From the NCBI GenBank assembly GCA_910586775.1, contig CAJUJN010000018.1, forward strand, positions 23,784-68,108: a stretch of DNA of 44,325 bases, in the 5' to 3' direction. This DNA is from an uncultured Acetatifactor sp. (GTDB lineage: Bacteria; Bacillota; Clostridia; Lachnospirales; Lachnospiraceae). Below the pieces are notes generated by a model. That model made no database searches. It worked only from the letters and a program-made list of their open reading frames with translations, and had not been told where the DNA came from. This document shows positions 9,458 through 17,880 of the stretch, piece by piece; the stretch's first letter is position 1, and each line of letters begins with the position of its first letter. The translations under genes were made by a program, and so were the position numbers.

Positions 9458-10837
9458 TCAGGGATTCCGTCCGCCTGCCCCTTTCTCCAGAATGCCGTTC
9501 AGCCGTGTAAAAAGCATGGTCGCAGTCACTGAAGCCGCAATGATATCACTCACCGGCTCTGCCACGAATACACCGAACACCTTGTTCTCAAATACGATAG
9601 GCAATATAAATATCAACGGTATCAAAAGTACCAGTTTTCTCAGACATGCCATCAGCAGGCTGATCTTTGCCTGTCCCAATGCCATAAAAGTCTGCTGACA
9701 GGAAATCTGCACACCCGTGGAGAAAATGCCCGCCATGTAAATCCGCATGGCCCACACCGTATATTCCACCAGCGCGGCATCACTGCTGAAAATGCCCGCA
9801 AATACCCTTGGAACCACCAGTAGCAGCAGCCAAAGCAAAGCGGCATAAGAGGTGCAGGCAAGAAACTGGCATCTGAAGGCCTGTTTCACCCGCTCATTTT
9901 TCCCTGCCCCGAAATTATAACTCATAATCGGCTGTCCGCCCTGACAGATTCCCTGCAGCGGAAGCGTCACCAACTGATTGCAGGAGGATATGATAGTCAT
10001 GGCCCCCACTGCCACATCCCCGCCGAAACGGGACAGGCTGCTGTTAAAGCTGATATTCAGGATGCTCTCCGTGCTGAGCATGACAAAGGTGGAAATCCCA
10101 AGCGCAAGACAGGGCAGAATAACCTGAGGCTCTATTTTCATATCGGAAGGCGTCAGTTTCAGCAAAGTCCTGGAGCCTCTCAGAAAACACAGCACCCACA
10201 CTGCGCTCACCGCCTGGCTGATGACTGTGGCCACAGCCGCCCCCTGCACTCCCATATCACAGACAAAAATCAGTATCGGATCCAGAATAATATTGCACAC
10301 CGCTCCCACTACCGTGGTAATCATGCTGAATTTGGCAAATCCCTGCGTCGTGATAAAGGGGTTCAGCCCCATGACTATCATCACAAACACAATGCCCAAT
10401 ATATAGATGCGCGCATAATCCAGAGCGTAAGGCAGCGTGACATCGCTGGCACCGAACAGCCGCAGCAGCTGAGGCGCAAAGATGTAAAACACAACCGTGA
10501 GAACCGCCGCAAACAGCATCAGCACGGAAAAACAGTTTCCCAGAATCTTCTGCGCGCCTTCCCTGTCTTTTTTCCCCATGGCAATGGCAGCCCGCGGAGC
10601 GCCGCCGGAGCCCGCAAGCATGGCAAATGCATTGATCATCATCAAAATGGGAAGAAACAATCCCACCCCGGTAAGCGCGGATGCGCCTGCGTCCGGTATG
10701 TGTCCGATATAAATCCTGTCCACGATGTTGTACAGCATGTTAATCAGCTGCGCCACCACGGCCGGAACCGCCAGATTCATCATCAGTCCGGGAATACTGC
10801 CGCTGCCCATATCCTGTTTTCTGCCCTGTTCTGCCAT
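9458..10837 (-). CDS. MATE family multidrug/cation efflux transporter (MepA-like)
   Basis: A 459-residue polytopic membrane protein with about 12 predicted helices in two homologous halves. The start of the first half (GSIPGLMMNLAVPAVVAQLINMLYNIVDRIYIGH) is the usual MATE signature, and the QPIMSYNFGAG motif in the second half is typical of the MepA branch. Family members use the Na+ or H+ gradient to export cationic drugs or metabolites; the substrate here cannot be told. AGGAGG precedes the ATG. A well-formed promoter lies upstream at 10882-10910. The gene is divergent from the radical SAM gene to its right. Confidence 0.93.
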   Translation of the reverse strand: MAEQGRKQDMGSGSIPGLMMNLAVPAVVAQLINMLYNIVDRIYIGHIPDAGASALTGVGLFLPILMMINAFAMLAGSGGAPRAAIAMGKKDREGAQKILGNCFSVLMLFAAVLTVVFYIFAPQLLRLFGASDVTLPYALDYARIYILGIVFVMIVMGLNPFITTQGFAKFSMITTVVGAVCNIILDPILIFVCDMGVQGAAVATVISQAVSAVWVLCFLRGSRTLLKLTPSDMKIEPQVILPCLALGISTFVMLSTESILNISFNSSLSRFGGDVAVGAMTIISSCNQLVTLPLQGICQGGQPIMSYNFGAGKNERVKQAFRCQFLACTSYAALLWLLLLVVPRVFAGIFSSDAALVEYTVWAMRIYMAGIFSTGVQISCQQTFMALGQAKISLLMACLRKLVLLIPLIFILPIVFENKVFGVFVAEPVSDIIAASVTATMLFTRLNGILEKGAGGRNP

Positions 10838-10881
10838 TCTTTTTGCCTCCTGTCCGCATTCCTATACTCTGTATGTTAAAA

Positions 10882-10910
10882 ATTGTACCAGACTTACAGA
10901 ATTATGGCAA
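10882..10910 (-). promoter_or_regulatory. sigma-A promoter of the MATE gene
   Basis: On the minus strand TTGCCA (10910-10905), a 17-bp spacer and TACAAT (10887-10882) stand about 45 bp ahead of the MATE start codon. Confidence 0.65.
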
Positions 10911-10936
10911 CCCTGCAGCCGTTTTTATAACAGGAA

Positions 10937-10965
10937 TTGTCTGTTTACGCAAATCGTGCTATGAT
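10937..10965 (+). promoter_or_regulatory. probable promoter of the radical SAM gene
   Basis: TTGTCT (10937-10942), 17 bp and TATGAT (10960-10965) lie 51 bp before the proposed TTG start at 11017. This promoter is back-to-back with the MATE promoter. Confidence 0.5.
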
Positions 10966-11016
10966 GTTAAGTGTCATTTCAAATTCTTTCAGCACAGTGA
11001 ACAGGAGGAGTATGCC

Positions 11017-11880
11017 TTGCATTTCGTAGACGCCAAAGGAATTTTATCCGCCCAAAACGGAATGAACCTGTACCGCGGGTGCACCCACGGATGTATTTAC
11101 TGTGACAGCAGGAGCAGATGCTACCAGTTCACCCACCCCTTTGAGGACATCGAGGTGAAGCAGAATGCACCCTGGCTGCTGGAACGTGCCCTCCGCTCCA
11201 AAAGGAAAAAATGCATGATAGGAACCGGCGCCATGTGCGACCCTTACATGCACTGCGAGGAGCAGTTGGGACTGACCGGAAAATGCCTGGAAATCATTGA
11301 GCGCTACGGATTCGGTGTCTCCGTCCAGACCAAGTCCGACCGGATTTTACGGGATCTGGATATATTGAAACGTATTCACGAAAAAGCAAAGTGCGTGGTG
11401 CAGATGACGCTGACCACTTACGATGAAGATTTGTGCCGCATTCTGGAGCCCAACGTATGCACCACCCTGGAAAGGGTGCGGGCACTGGAGGTTTTCAGGG
11501 ACAACGGCATTCCCACCGTTGTCTGGCTGTCCCCCATCCTGCCCTTCATCAACGATACGGAAGAAAATATCAGGGGAATACTGGATTACTGCGTTCGTGC
11601 AAAGGTACACGGCATCATCTGCTTCGGCATGGGAATGACGCTGAGGGAAGGGGACAGGGAGTACTATTATGCCGCCCTGGACAGGCATTTTCCAGGGCTG
11701 AAGGAAAAATACCGCCGGCGCTACGGAAACGCCTATGAAATTCCCAGTGAACGAAACAGGGAACTGATGGCGCTTTTTTACAGAACCTGCAGAGAACACG
11801 GCATTCTCTGTGACGTAGATGCCTGTTTTGAGTATCTGCATGAATTTCCAGAACAATATGAACAATTGTCCTTTTTTTAG
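11017..11880 (+). CDS. SPL-family radical SAM protein (spore photoproduct lyase-like)
   Basis: A 287-residue radical SAM enzyme. The 4Fe-4S/SAM motif CTHGCIYC is at residues 22-29 (C22, C26, C29), right after GMNLYRG, a layout seen in the SplB-like family of unknown substrate. TTG at 11017 is chosen as start: AGGAGGAG ends 6 nt before it, the family similarity begins at HFVDAKGILS, and upstream codons (from 10843) look non-coding. An ATG at 11012 in another frame would give only five codons. The protein is shorter at its N-terminus than true spore photoproduct lyase, so direct thymine-dimer repair is uncertain. It stands alone between a divergent exporter and a leucine-rich-repeat gene. Confidence 0.88.
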   Translation: MHFVDAKGILSAQNGMNLYRGCTHGCIYCDSRSRCYQFTHPFEDIEVKQNAPWLLERALRSKRKKCMIGTGAMCDPYMHCEEQLGLTGKCLEIIERYGFGVSVQTKSDRILRDLDILKRIHEKAKCVVQMTLTTYDEDLCRILEPNVCTTLERVRALEVFRDNGIPTVVWLSPILPFINDTEENIRGILDYCVRAKVHGIICFGMGMTLREGDREYYYAALDRHFPGLKEKYRRRYGNAYEIPSERNRELMALFYRTCREHGILCDVDACFEYLHEFPEQYEQLSFF

Positions 11881-11899
11881 CCTCTTTCAGTTTGCATGT

Positions 11900-11927
11900 T
11901 TGCAAAAAGCCTCCAATCTGCTATAAT
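11900..11927 (+). promoter_or_regulatory. sigma-A promoter of the leucine-rich-repeat gene
   Basis: TTGCAA (11900-11905), a 16-bp spacer and a perfect TATAAT (11922-11927) lie 70 bp before the start at 11998. Confidence 0.65.
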
Positions 11928-11997
11928 ATATTCCGTAAAATATATGTTTGCAGCAAAACAAAAATCGTAAAACGACAATATGGAGATGAGGAATACC

Positions 11998-14052
11998 ATG
12001 GCAAAAGAATCGACAAAATGCCCCATGTGCGGCACAAAACTGAAAATGACAAACGGCCGGATGACCTGTAATAAATGTGGCTACTACATAAGAAGCCAGA
12101 GTGAACAGGACCAGGCGGCAAACGGCGGGACATACAGTTCTTCACAACAGGCCGGATATCAGACAACCGGCAGTTCCGGCTCTTCCGTTTCCGGACAGTC
12201 CGGCTACCAGGGCACCGGCGGATACAGTTCGGGACAACAGGCCGGTACTGCCGGCTCCGGCAGTACTTCGCGGCACTCCGCCTCCGGAACCTATACCCCG
12301 ACCAAAAGCAGCGGCGACAGCAATCCTACCGTCGCCATCGTGACGGCAGTGTCCCTGGCCGTTGTCTCTCTGGCGGCTCTGGTGGGAATCGTGCTTTTCC
12401 GCTCCGGCGCTCTGGAAAACCTTATAAACAACAATTCCAGAAACAGTTCTTCCACTTCCAACCGGGCAGAGAGCAGCGTCTCGTCCGCTCAGGACTCCAC
12501 GGCCTCTCAGGACTCCACGGCCTCTCAGGACTCCGGCTCCAGAGACTCCGCAGACGACTACACCTCCGACGCCGTTTTGCCCCGCTCCGAGTTCTTCTGT
12601 CTGGTTGCGGAAGCCATCTGGGAAAAGCCCTTCCAGAGTATTACAGCGGAAGAATACGCCAGCCTTACTGCTCTGCAGATTAACAGGGACGACAAGGCAA
12701 TTTACTACCAGCTTTCCAACGGAGACACCCAGACTCTGACTTATCAGTCGGATTTAGGAATGCAGCTCTCCGACCTGTCTTCCTTTACGGGACTGGAGTG
12801 GTTTTCCATAGATGATGACCTGGAAAAAGGCGACCTGAAGGGTCTCAACAATCTGTATGGGGTCTATGCGGAAAATACCTTCGAGGAACTGGCCGATATC
12901 ATCCCTCACCCGGAATATATTACCGACCTGGGAGTATATGACAGCATTTTCAAGCATAACCTGAGCGGAATAGACGCTTTCCCGAATTTACTGTACCTGT
13001 CGCTGAACTATGAATCCGTGGAAGATATCTCCGCCCTGTCGCAGTTCCCCGATCTGCTTGGTCTGCGCCTGACCGACTGCGACGACGTAAACGACTACAG
13101 TCCGCTTATGTCCCTGACAAACCTGGAAGAACTGAGCATTCAGTCCTCTCAGCTGAAAAGTATCGATTTCATCAGGCAGATGCCGAATCTGACCAACTTC
13201 GGCATTGAAGATACCCAGGTTTCCAACATCAGCGCCCTGGAATCCTGCCCCGTACTGACCTGTTTGTACCTGGTGGACAATACCGAGATAGACGACTTTT
13301 CCGTAGTCAGCGGCCTGACCCAGCTCACCGAGCTGCAACTGGAATTGAATTACGGCGGAGAACTCCCCTCACTCGCAGGTCTGGCACAGCTGCAGTGGCT
13401 TTCCGTAAAATACGCAGGGGACCTTACGCCGCTGAAGGATGCCACCAGTGTCACCTACCTGTCTCTGGAGGAGTGTTCCGGGTGGGAGCTGGAGTCCATT
13501 ACCTCCATGCAGGGTTTAACCGGGCTGGTAATCAACGATTTCTCCTCCTATGTGGATTCCCTGGAGCCGCTGACGCGCCTTCCGAACCTGACGATGCTGA
13601 ATCTGGAGGATACTCCCGTATTCGGCAATGTAGAGGAAATATTCGGCATCCCCACATTGCAATACCTGTATCTGGATAACTGTCAGGTGGGAATGGATTT
13701 TGACAATCTGCCCACCAATGAGACACTGGAGATTCTGTCCCTGAATGATATTACCATTTTGAATGACCCCAGCCATAATAATGGGGATGCGGTTAATCTG
13801 TCGGAGCATTATGACATGTTTGAGCATTTTCCCAACCTGACAGAACTGTATGTGTCTTCCCTGAAGCTGGACAGTATAGATTTTGTGGAAAAGCTTCCCA
13901 GACTGCAGTATCTGGACATTACGGACAATAATGTCACAAGCTTAAAGCCTCTGGAAAACTTAAGCGATTTCCGAACCGTGTGGTGCGGCCAGAATACCAT
14001 TCTGGAGAACCTGCCGGAGGACAGCCCCATTTCCGTGATTACCTCAGACTGA
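11998..14052 (+). CDS. zinc-ribbon, single-membrane-span, leucine-rich-repeat protein
   Basis: The 684-residue product begins with a cytoplasmic zinc ribbon (C8, C11, C24, C27: CPMC and CNKC), then a Gly/Gln/Ser-rich linker, one membrane helix at about 112-134 (VAIVTAVSLAVVSLAALVGI), a Ser-rich stalk with three QDSTAS-type repeats, and from about residue 240 a long array of internalin-like leucine-rich repeats (for example LTNLEELSIQSSQLKSI). This predicts type II-like topology with the repeats outside, where they could bind a host, polysaccharide or cell-wall ligand. No signal peptide or sortase motif is present. The start at 11998 has GATGAGG 6-7 nt upstream; the ATG at 11980 lacks one. Function unknown. 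Confidence 0.85.
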   Translation: MAKESTKCPMCGTKLKMTNGRMTCNKCGYYIRSQSEQDQAANGGTYSSSQQAGYQTTGSSGSSVSGQSGYQGTGGYSSGQQAGTAGSGSTSRHSASGTYTPTKSSGDSNPTVAIVTAVSLAVVSLAALVGIVLFRSGALENLINNNSRNSSSTSNRAESSVSSAQDSTASQDSTASQDSGSRDSADDYTSDAVLPRSEFFCLVAEAIWEKPFQSITAEEYASLTALQINRDDKAIYYQLSNGDTQTLTYQSDLGMQLSDLSSFTGLEWFSIDDDLEKGDLKGLNNLYGVYAENTFEELADIIPHPEYITDLGVYDSIFKHNLSGIDAFPNLLYLSLNYESVEDISALSQFPDLLGLRLTDCDDVNDYSPLMSLTNLEELSIQSSQLKSIDFIRQMPNLTNFGIEDTQVSNISALESCPVLTCLYLVDNTEIDDFSVVSGLTQLTELQLELNYGGELPSLAGLAQLQWLSVKYAGDLTPLKDATSVTYLSLEECSGWELESITSMQGLTGLVINDFSSYVDSLEPLTRLPNLTMLNLEDTPVFGNVEEIFGIPTLQYLYLDNCQVGMDFDNLPTNETLEILSLNDITILNDPSHNNGDAVNLSEHYDMFEHFPNLTELYVSSLKLDSIDFVEKLPRLQYLDITDNNVTSLKPLENLSDFRTVWCGQNTILENLPEDSPISVITSD
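12490..12534 (+). repeat. 18-bp tandem repeat in the stalk of the LRR protein
   Basis: Two exact 18-bp copies (12490-12507, 12508-12525) and half of a third encode QDSTAS units. It is a likely length-variable stalk region. Confidence 0.8.
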
Positions 14053-14080
14053 GGGACAAAAAATGAGTTCTGGTAAAAAA

Positions 14081-14120
14081 CAGGGCATACCGGATAAGTT
14101 TCCTTATCCGGTATGCCCTG
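14081..14120. terminator. bidirectional intrinsic terminator between convergent genes
   Basis: A perfect 18-bp stem (14081-14098 with 14103-14120) closes a 4-nt loop. A run of six A before it serves as the T tract for the minus strand (exchanger gene); the plus-strand side is followed by a looser T-rich stretch, serving the LRR gene. Confidence 0.85.
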
Positions 14121-14293
14121 TGTATGTTTTATTTCGCTTAGACTATGTTCCATTGATTATCCGGTGTTTACGGCTTGAAATATCCTTTTGTATAGTCAGA
14201 AAAGTCTAAACAAATTGTAGCAGTTATTTTCCGACAGTTCCTAAGCTGCCAACAACATTCCCTGTTCCTTCCGCAGCAAAGAATATATCGACC

Positions 14294-15256
14294 TTAAACT
14301 GCCCCCAGCGTCAGGAACAGATACCCCGCATAAACCGCCAGCAACAGTATCCCCTGCCACTTCTGGAACTTTTCAGAAATCATCGCCGGAATAACCGCAA
14401 TGCATCCCACAACCAGACACGCCGGAATATCCAGCCTTGCGGAAGTCTCCGCAATCGGCAGTGCCTTTCCGGACACAAACGCGCTCAAAGGCAGAATCAA
14501 AGTCAGGTCAATGATGTTCGCTCCCAGGATATTTCCTACGGAAAGCGAGGATTGCTTCTTCACAATAGCGGTAATTGTAGTAATCAACTCCGGCAGGGAA
14601 GTTCCCACCGCAATGATGGTTACACCAATGACCCTCTCCGGAATGCCCACCATTGCAGCCAGCGCACTGCCGTTATCCACCAGCAGGTCAGCTCCCCAGA
14701 CAATCCCCACCGCTCCCACGGCAAATTTGATCAGATTCGTGATAACTTCCTTTCGTCCGCTGATTTTCTTCTTTTCTTCTCCGCCCTCTTCCGCTTTCAT
14801 GGAACGTTTTGCCGATGCAATGTTCTCCCCCAAAAATAAAATAAAAATCACAAGCAGAACCGCCGAGATTGCCATACCTGTCTCACCCTTAAAACCGGAA
14901 AATACAACCAGCGCCGCTGCCGCCAGCATCAAAACGGATTTCATCAGGTAATCGCTGCGCTTAATGAGCCCCGGCATACATACCAGGGAAACCGCCATGA
15001 TCAGGCCGATGTTTGCGGTCACGCTGCCTACCGCATTTCCGATAGCCATATCCACACTGCCCTTCGCTGCTGCCATGACGGACACCAGCATCTCCGGAAG
15101 CGTGGTGGCAAGGCTGACGATAGTGGCGCCGATGATCAGCTTGGGAATCCCGCTGACCTCCGCAATCCATGATGCCGCATCCACAAAATAGTCTCCGCCC
15201 TTGACGATAAACACGATACCTACGATAAACAGAAATATAATCATTGCCAGTTCCAT
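14294..15256 (-). CDS. calcium/sodium antiporter family (CaCA, YrbG-like) cation exchanger
   Basis: A 320-residue membrane protein of the Ca2+:cation antiporter superfamily. It has two alpha-repeats with the signatures GATIVSLATTLPEMLVSV (about 43-60) and GVTIIAVGTSLPELITTI in the second half, and about ten membrane helices. The usual annotation is Na+/Ca2+ exchange, but the leader carries a yybP-ykoY-type element that senses Mn2+ in known cases, so export of Mn2+ or another divalent ion is a reasonable alternative. GAGGATG lies before the start. The gene is single, ends at the terminator at 14081-14120, and is driven from the promoter at 15459-15487. Confidence 0.92.
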   Translation of the reverse strand: MELAMIIFLFIVGIVFIVKGGDYFVDAASWIAEVSGIPKLIIGATIVSLATTLPEMLVSVMAAAKGSVDMAIGNAVGSVTANIGLIMAVSLVCMPGLIKRSDYLMKSVLMLAAAALVVFSGFKGETGMAISAVLLVIFILFLGENIASAKRSMKAEEGGEEKKKISGRKEVITNLIKFAVGAVGIVWGADLLVDNGSALAAMVGIPERVIGVTIIAVGTSLPELITTITAIVKKQSSLSVGNILGANIIDLTLILPLSAFVSGKALPIAETSARLDIPACLVVGCIAVIPAMISEKFQKWQGILLLAVYAGYLFLTLGAV

Positions 15257-15290
15257 TTTTTCATCCTCTTTCTTTCGTATTTTTCCAAAA

Positions 15291-15437
15291 GAAAAAACCC
15301 ATCCATAGGCAAATGCTCTACCCTGCTGAAAAAAGGTAAAACACTTGGCTATGTATGAGTCTCGTTATTTAAGACAAGCCAGACCAAAGGCCGGGGTTGT
15401 TGACTTGTCACGCTTCTCGCGCTACTACTCCCTCACA
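15291..15437 (-). ncRNA. yybP-ykoY-type (Mn2+) riboswitch with terminator platform
   Basis: Reading the minus strand, P1 is formed by TGTGAG (15437-15432) with CTCATA (15359-15354). Between them lie the conserved blocks of this class: GGGAGTAG, ACAAGTCAACA, CTGGCTTGT and AACGAGACT, closely matching the arrangement in B. subtilis yybP. It is followed by a near-perfect 19-bp hairpin (15353-15304, several G-U pairs) and a run of U (15299-15294), an intrinsic terminator. In known members Mn2+ binding stabilises the aptamer and prevents termination, turning on a metal exporter. The assignment is from motif reading, not a covariance search. Confidence 0.8.
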
Positions 15438-15458
15438 GGTATTTTCGATTGTTGTTTT

Positions 15459-15487
15459 AATTTAACATAAGTGATACAGACTGTCAA
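15459..15487 (-). promoter_or_regulatory. sigma-A promoter of the riboswitch-exchanger transcript
   Basis: Minus strand: perfect TTGACA (15487-15482), a 17-bp spacer and TAAATT (15464-15459). It places the transcript start about 10-15 nt before the riboswitch aptamer. Confidence 0.7.
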
Positions 15488-15524
15488 TACCTGACGGCGA
15501 AAAAAATTGTATACATAACGCGCA

Positions 15525-15714
15525 TATTGCAGAAGCATTCACAATACGAAAGCTTAAAATATCGCGGAAACACTCACAATGCGAACACTTCAAACAGCGC
15601 AGAAACATCTACATTGCGCACACTTCAAACAACGCAGAAACATCCACATTGCGCACATTTCAAACAGCGCAGAAACATCCACATTGCGCACACTTCAAAT
15701 ACTGCGAAAGCACT
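15525..15714. repeat. 35-bp tandem repeat array (about 5.5 copies)
   Basis: Five full units start at 15525, 15560, 15595, 15630 and 15665, each exactly 35 bp; a partial sixth at 15700 runs into the stop codon of the ROK gene. Copies 3-5 differ at only a few positions; copies 1, 2 and 6 are more diverged. Each central unit holds GCGCA and TGCGC as inverted arms about 13 bp apart. The period is not a multiple of three and there are no spacers, so it is neither a coding repeat nor a CRISPR array. Confidence 0.85.
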
Positions 15715-16607
15715 CACGCTTCATGAGCAGGACCAATGCAAAAAGATGCCAGCATTGCCGCGCCCGTCAGCCCGGCCAGGTTGCCCAGGGAAGCCTGCCT
15801 GATCTGAACATTTCGCATATTCGGGTCAATCAGCAGCATAACCTTTCTTCGAGCCTCTTCTATGATGTAAGACTGAGCCAGGATACCGCCGCCCAACAGA
15901 ATATCAGAGGGATTGAATATATGAATCAAGGTAACAAGCCCATATACAATTTCGTCTATCCAGCCGTCCACAACCGCCCTGACCTCACTTCGGCCGATTG
16001 CATCGAAAATTTTCCGTCCGTTATCCAATTGCGGATCCGCCTTTTTCACTTTATTCACAAGAGCAGTGACAGAGGCGTATTTTTCATAGCACCCGCTCCA
16101 CATCTCTCCCGGACGGCAATCTTCCGGATGAATCAGTATCCCGCCAAAGCTTCCGCCTCCGTAATTACTGCCCGGTCTCACCTTGCCGTCAATGACAATG
16201 GCACCGCCTACTCCCGTGCCGTAAGTCAGACACAGGAAATCGGAAAGTCCCTTCGCCGCTCCGTTATACATTTCTCCCAGCGCAGCCGCATTTACATCAT
16301 TTTCCACAGCCACCGGCACATGGAATTCCTGTTCCAGAATCTCCTTCACCGGTGTCCCTGTATAACCCGGAATGTTGTCGTTGGCATAATGAATTTTTCC
16401 TGCAGATGTATCTACCTGGCCCGCCGTGCTGACGCCGATTGCATCAAACGTTCCGAATGTCCGCAAAATCGTCTTTGCACGTTCCATCAGGGCTTTGCCG
16501 CCCTGGTCAGCCTTTGTCTCCCATTCCCGGAATATCCCTATCTCTTTCCCACCCCAAATTCCGGACTTTATAGCAGTCCCGCCTATATCAAGTACCGCAA
16601 TCTTCAT
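15714..16607 (-). CDS. ROK-family sugar kinase, probable N-acetylmannosamine kinase
   Basis: ROK kinases phosphorylate sugars or amino sugars. This 297-residue product starts MKIAVLDIGGTAIKSG, the ATP phosphate-binding motif, and contains VENDVNAAALGE, whose Asp is the expected catalytic base, and the TYGTGVGGAIVIDGK glycine-rich motif. There is no helix-turn-helix, so it is a kinase and not a repressor. The next gene upstream is nanE, so ManNAc is the best substrate guess (NanK role). The usual ROK zinc motif (GCxCGxxGCxE) is degenerate: HPEDCRPGEMWSGCYE keeps only two cysteines. Start 16607 is set by homology; its ribosome binding site is weak. Its 3' end touches the 35-bp repeat array. Confidence 0.88.
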   Translation of the reverse strand: MKIAVLDIGGTAIKSGIWGGKEIGIFREWETKADQGGKALMERAKTILRTFGTFDAIGVSTAGQVDTSAGKIHYANDNIPGYTGTPVKEILEQEFHVPVAVENDVNAAALGEMYNGAAKGLSDFLCLTYGTGVGGAIVIDGKVRPGSNYGGGSFGGILIHPEDCRPGEMWSGCYEKYASVTALVNKVKKADPQLDNGRKIFDAIGRSEVRAVVDGWIDEIVYGLVTLIHIFNPSDILLGGGILAQSYIIEEARRKVMLLIDPNMRNVQIRQASLGNLAGLTGAAMLASFCIGPAHEA

Positions 16608-16863
16608 AATTTTTGTTTTCCAATTCTGCATGGCTCTGCACTGTGCCAGGCACATGCGGTTTCCTGTTTTTCGGTTCCATATGTTTTGCCATACCGATAG
16701 CTGCACTGCACAAACAGACGGCATTTCCTCATTTCAACTCTATATCCGCCTGCCCGGTACCGAACATGGCAAAACCTTCCCAATCTCAGAGAGCGCAGCC
16801 GTAACCCCCGCCACCATGCTGGCAGCCACAATTTATACTCACGCCGAATAACATACTGCTCCC

Positions 16864-17574
16864 CTATACGGCCTGAATTGCATTCATAAAGCGGCGGGCG
16901 ATTTCCAACGGGCGGGTAATTGCACCACCCACCACGATTGCCCATACTCCGGTACGCAAAGCTTCCACTGCCTGAGACGGGTCATGAATCCGACCCTCGC
17001 CTATAACAGGGATGTCCGCATCCTGTGACAGGCGGCGCATCAGTTCATAGTCCGGCCCGTCCAGCTTGGGTGAGTAGGATGTGTAGCCGCTCATGGTAGT
17101 CCCCAGAATATCCACGCCGCATTTCCAAGCATTTATCCCCTCCTCATAGGTAGAGATATCCGCCATCAGGATGATATCCGGATATTTCTCCCGTATTTCC
17201 GCCAGAAATTCATTGATACTCCTGCCGTCTCCGCGCTTCCGCATGGTGCAGTCCAGCGCCACCACATCGGAACCTGCCGCCACCAGGTCATCTACTTCCT
17301 TCATTGTCGGCGTGATATATGATTCATATCCTTCATACTGTACCTTCACCAGACCGATCACCGGAAGCCCTGTTTCCTTTTTGATCGCCACAACATCCCG
17401 GATGCTGCTGGTACGGATGGCCGGAGAACCTGCCTGGGCCGCAGCTCTGGCCATCAGATACATTACGGACTGCTCTTCCACATAGAGCGGCTCTCCCGGA
17501 ACCGCCTGGCAGGATACAATCATCTTCCCACGGCTTCTCTCCAGAAAATCATTTAAAACTTTACTTTTTTCCAT
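16864..17574 (-). CDS. nanE: putative N-acetylmannosamine-6-phosphate 2-epimerase
   Basis: NanE converts ManNAc-6-P to GlcNAc-6-P in sialic acid and ManNAc catabolism. The 236-residue TIM-barrel product shows the family's pattern: SCQAVPGEPL near the N-terminus, IGLVKVQYEGYESYITPT with the expected catalytic Lys at about 77, DVVALDCTMRKR, ADISTYEEG, and GEGRIHDP plus VVGGAITRP as the phosphate-binding end. AAGGAG precedes the ATG. A consensus promoter lies at 17702-17730. It is followed after 256 bp by the ROK kinase on the same strand. The lyase NanA and a sialidase or transporter are not in the window, so the route may serve ManNAc only. Confidence 0.9.
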   Translation of the reverse strand: MEKSKVLNDFLERSRGKMIVSCQAVPGEPLYVEEQSVMYLMARAAAQAGSPAIRTSSIRDVVAIKKETGLPVIGLVKVQYEGYESYITPTMKEVDDLVAAGSDVVALDCTMRKRGDGRSINEFLAEIREKYPDIILMADISTYEEGINAWKCGVDILGTTMSGYTSYSPKLDGPDYELMRRLSQDADIPVIGEGRIHDPSQAVEALRTGVWAIVVGGAITRPLEIARRFMNAIQAV

Positions 17575-17701
17575 ACATTGCTCCTTGTCATGGTTTTCAG
17601 CGTTTTCAGTAAATGCTCTCTCTTCTACGTATTTCTGCTTTCTGTTTCATTAGTTCCAAATATTTCATACGCCTGCTTCTCCATATCTTTCTTTAAACAG
17701 T

Positions 17702-17730
17702 ATTGTAATTAATCCGGAACATTCTGTCAA
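17702..17730 (-). promoter_or_regulatory. strong sigma-A promoter of nanE
   Basis: Minus strand: perfect TTGACA (17730-17725), 17 bp, TACAAT (17707-17702). It implies a leader of about 120 nt before nanE. Confidence 0.8.
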
Positions 17731-17880
17731 TGAAATCCTGTCATTCCGCATCTCACGATTTAAAGCTGTATGTATAGACGCATAGCTTCCATACTCTTCG
17801 TCACTGCTGTTCACTGCTTCCGCTTAATGAGTTCCCGATTCTTCTCCCTGCTTTTCTGCAATTCTTTTTCATCACATTCC

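Noticed and set aside
15525..15734. 35-bp regularly repeated sequence as a CRISPR array
   Set aside because: Units follow one another without spacers and no cas gene is in the window.
15579..16700. 373-codon plus-strand frame opposite the ROK gene
   Set aside because: Antisense shadow; the minus strand encodes a complete ROK kinase with catalytic motifs.
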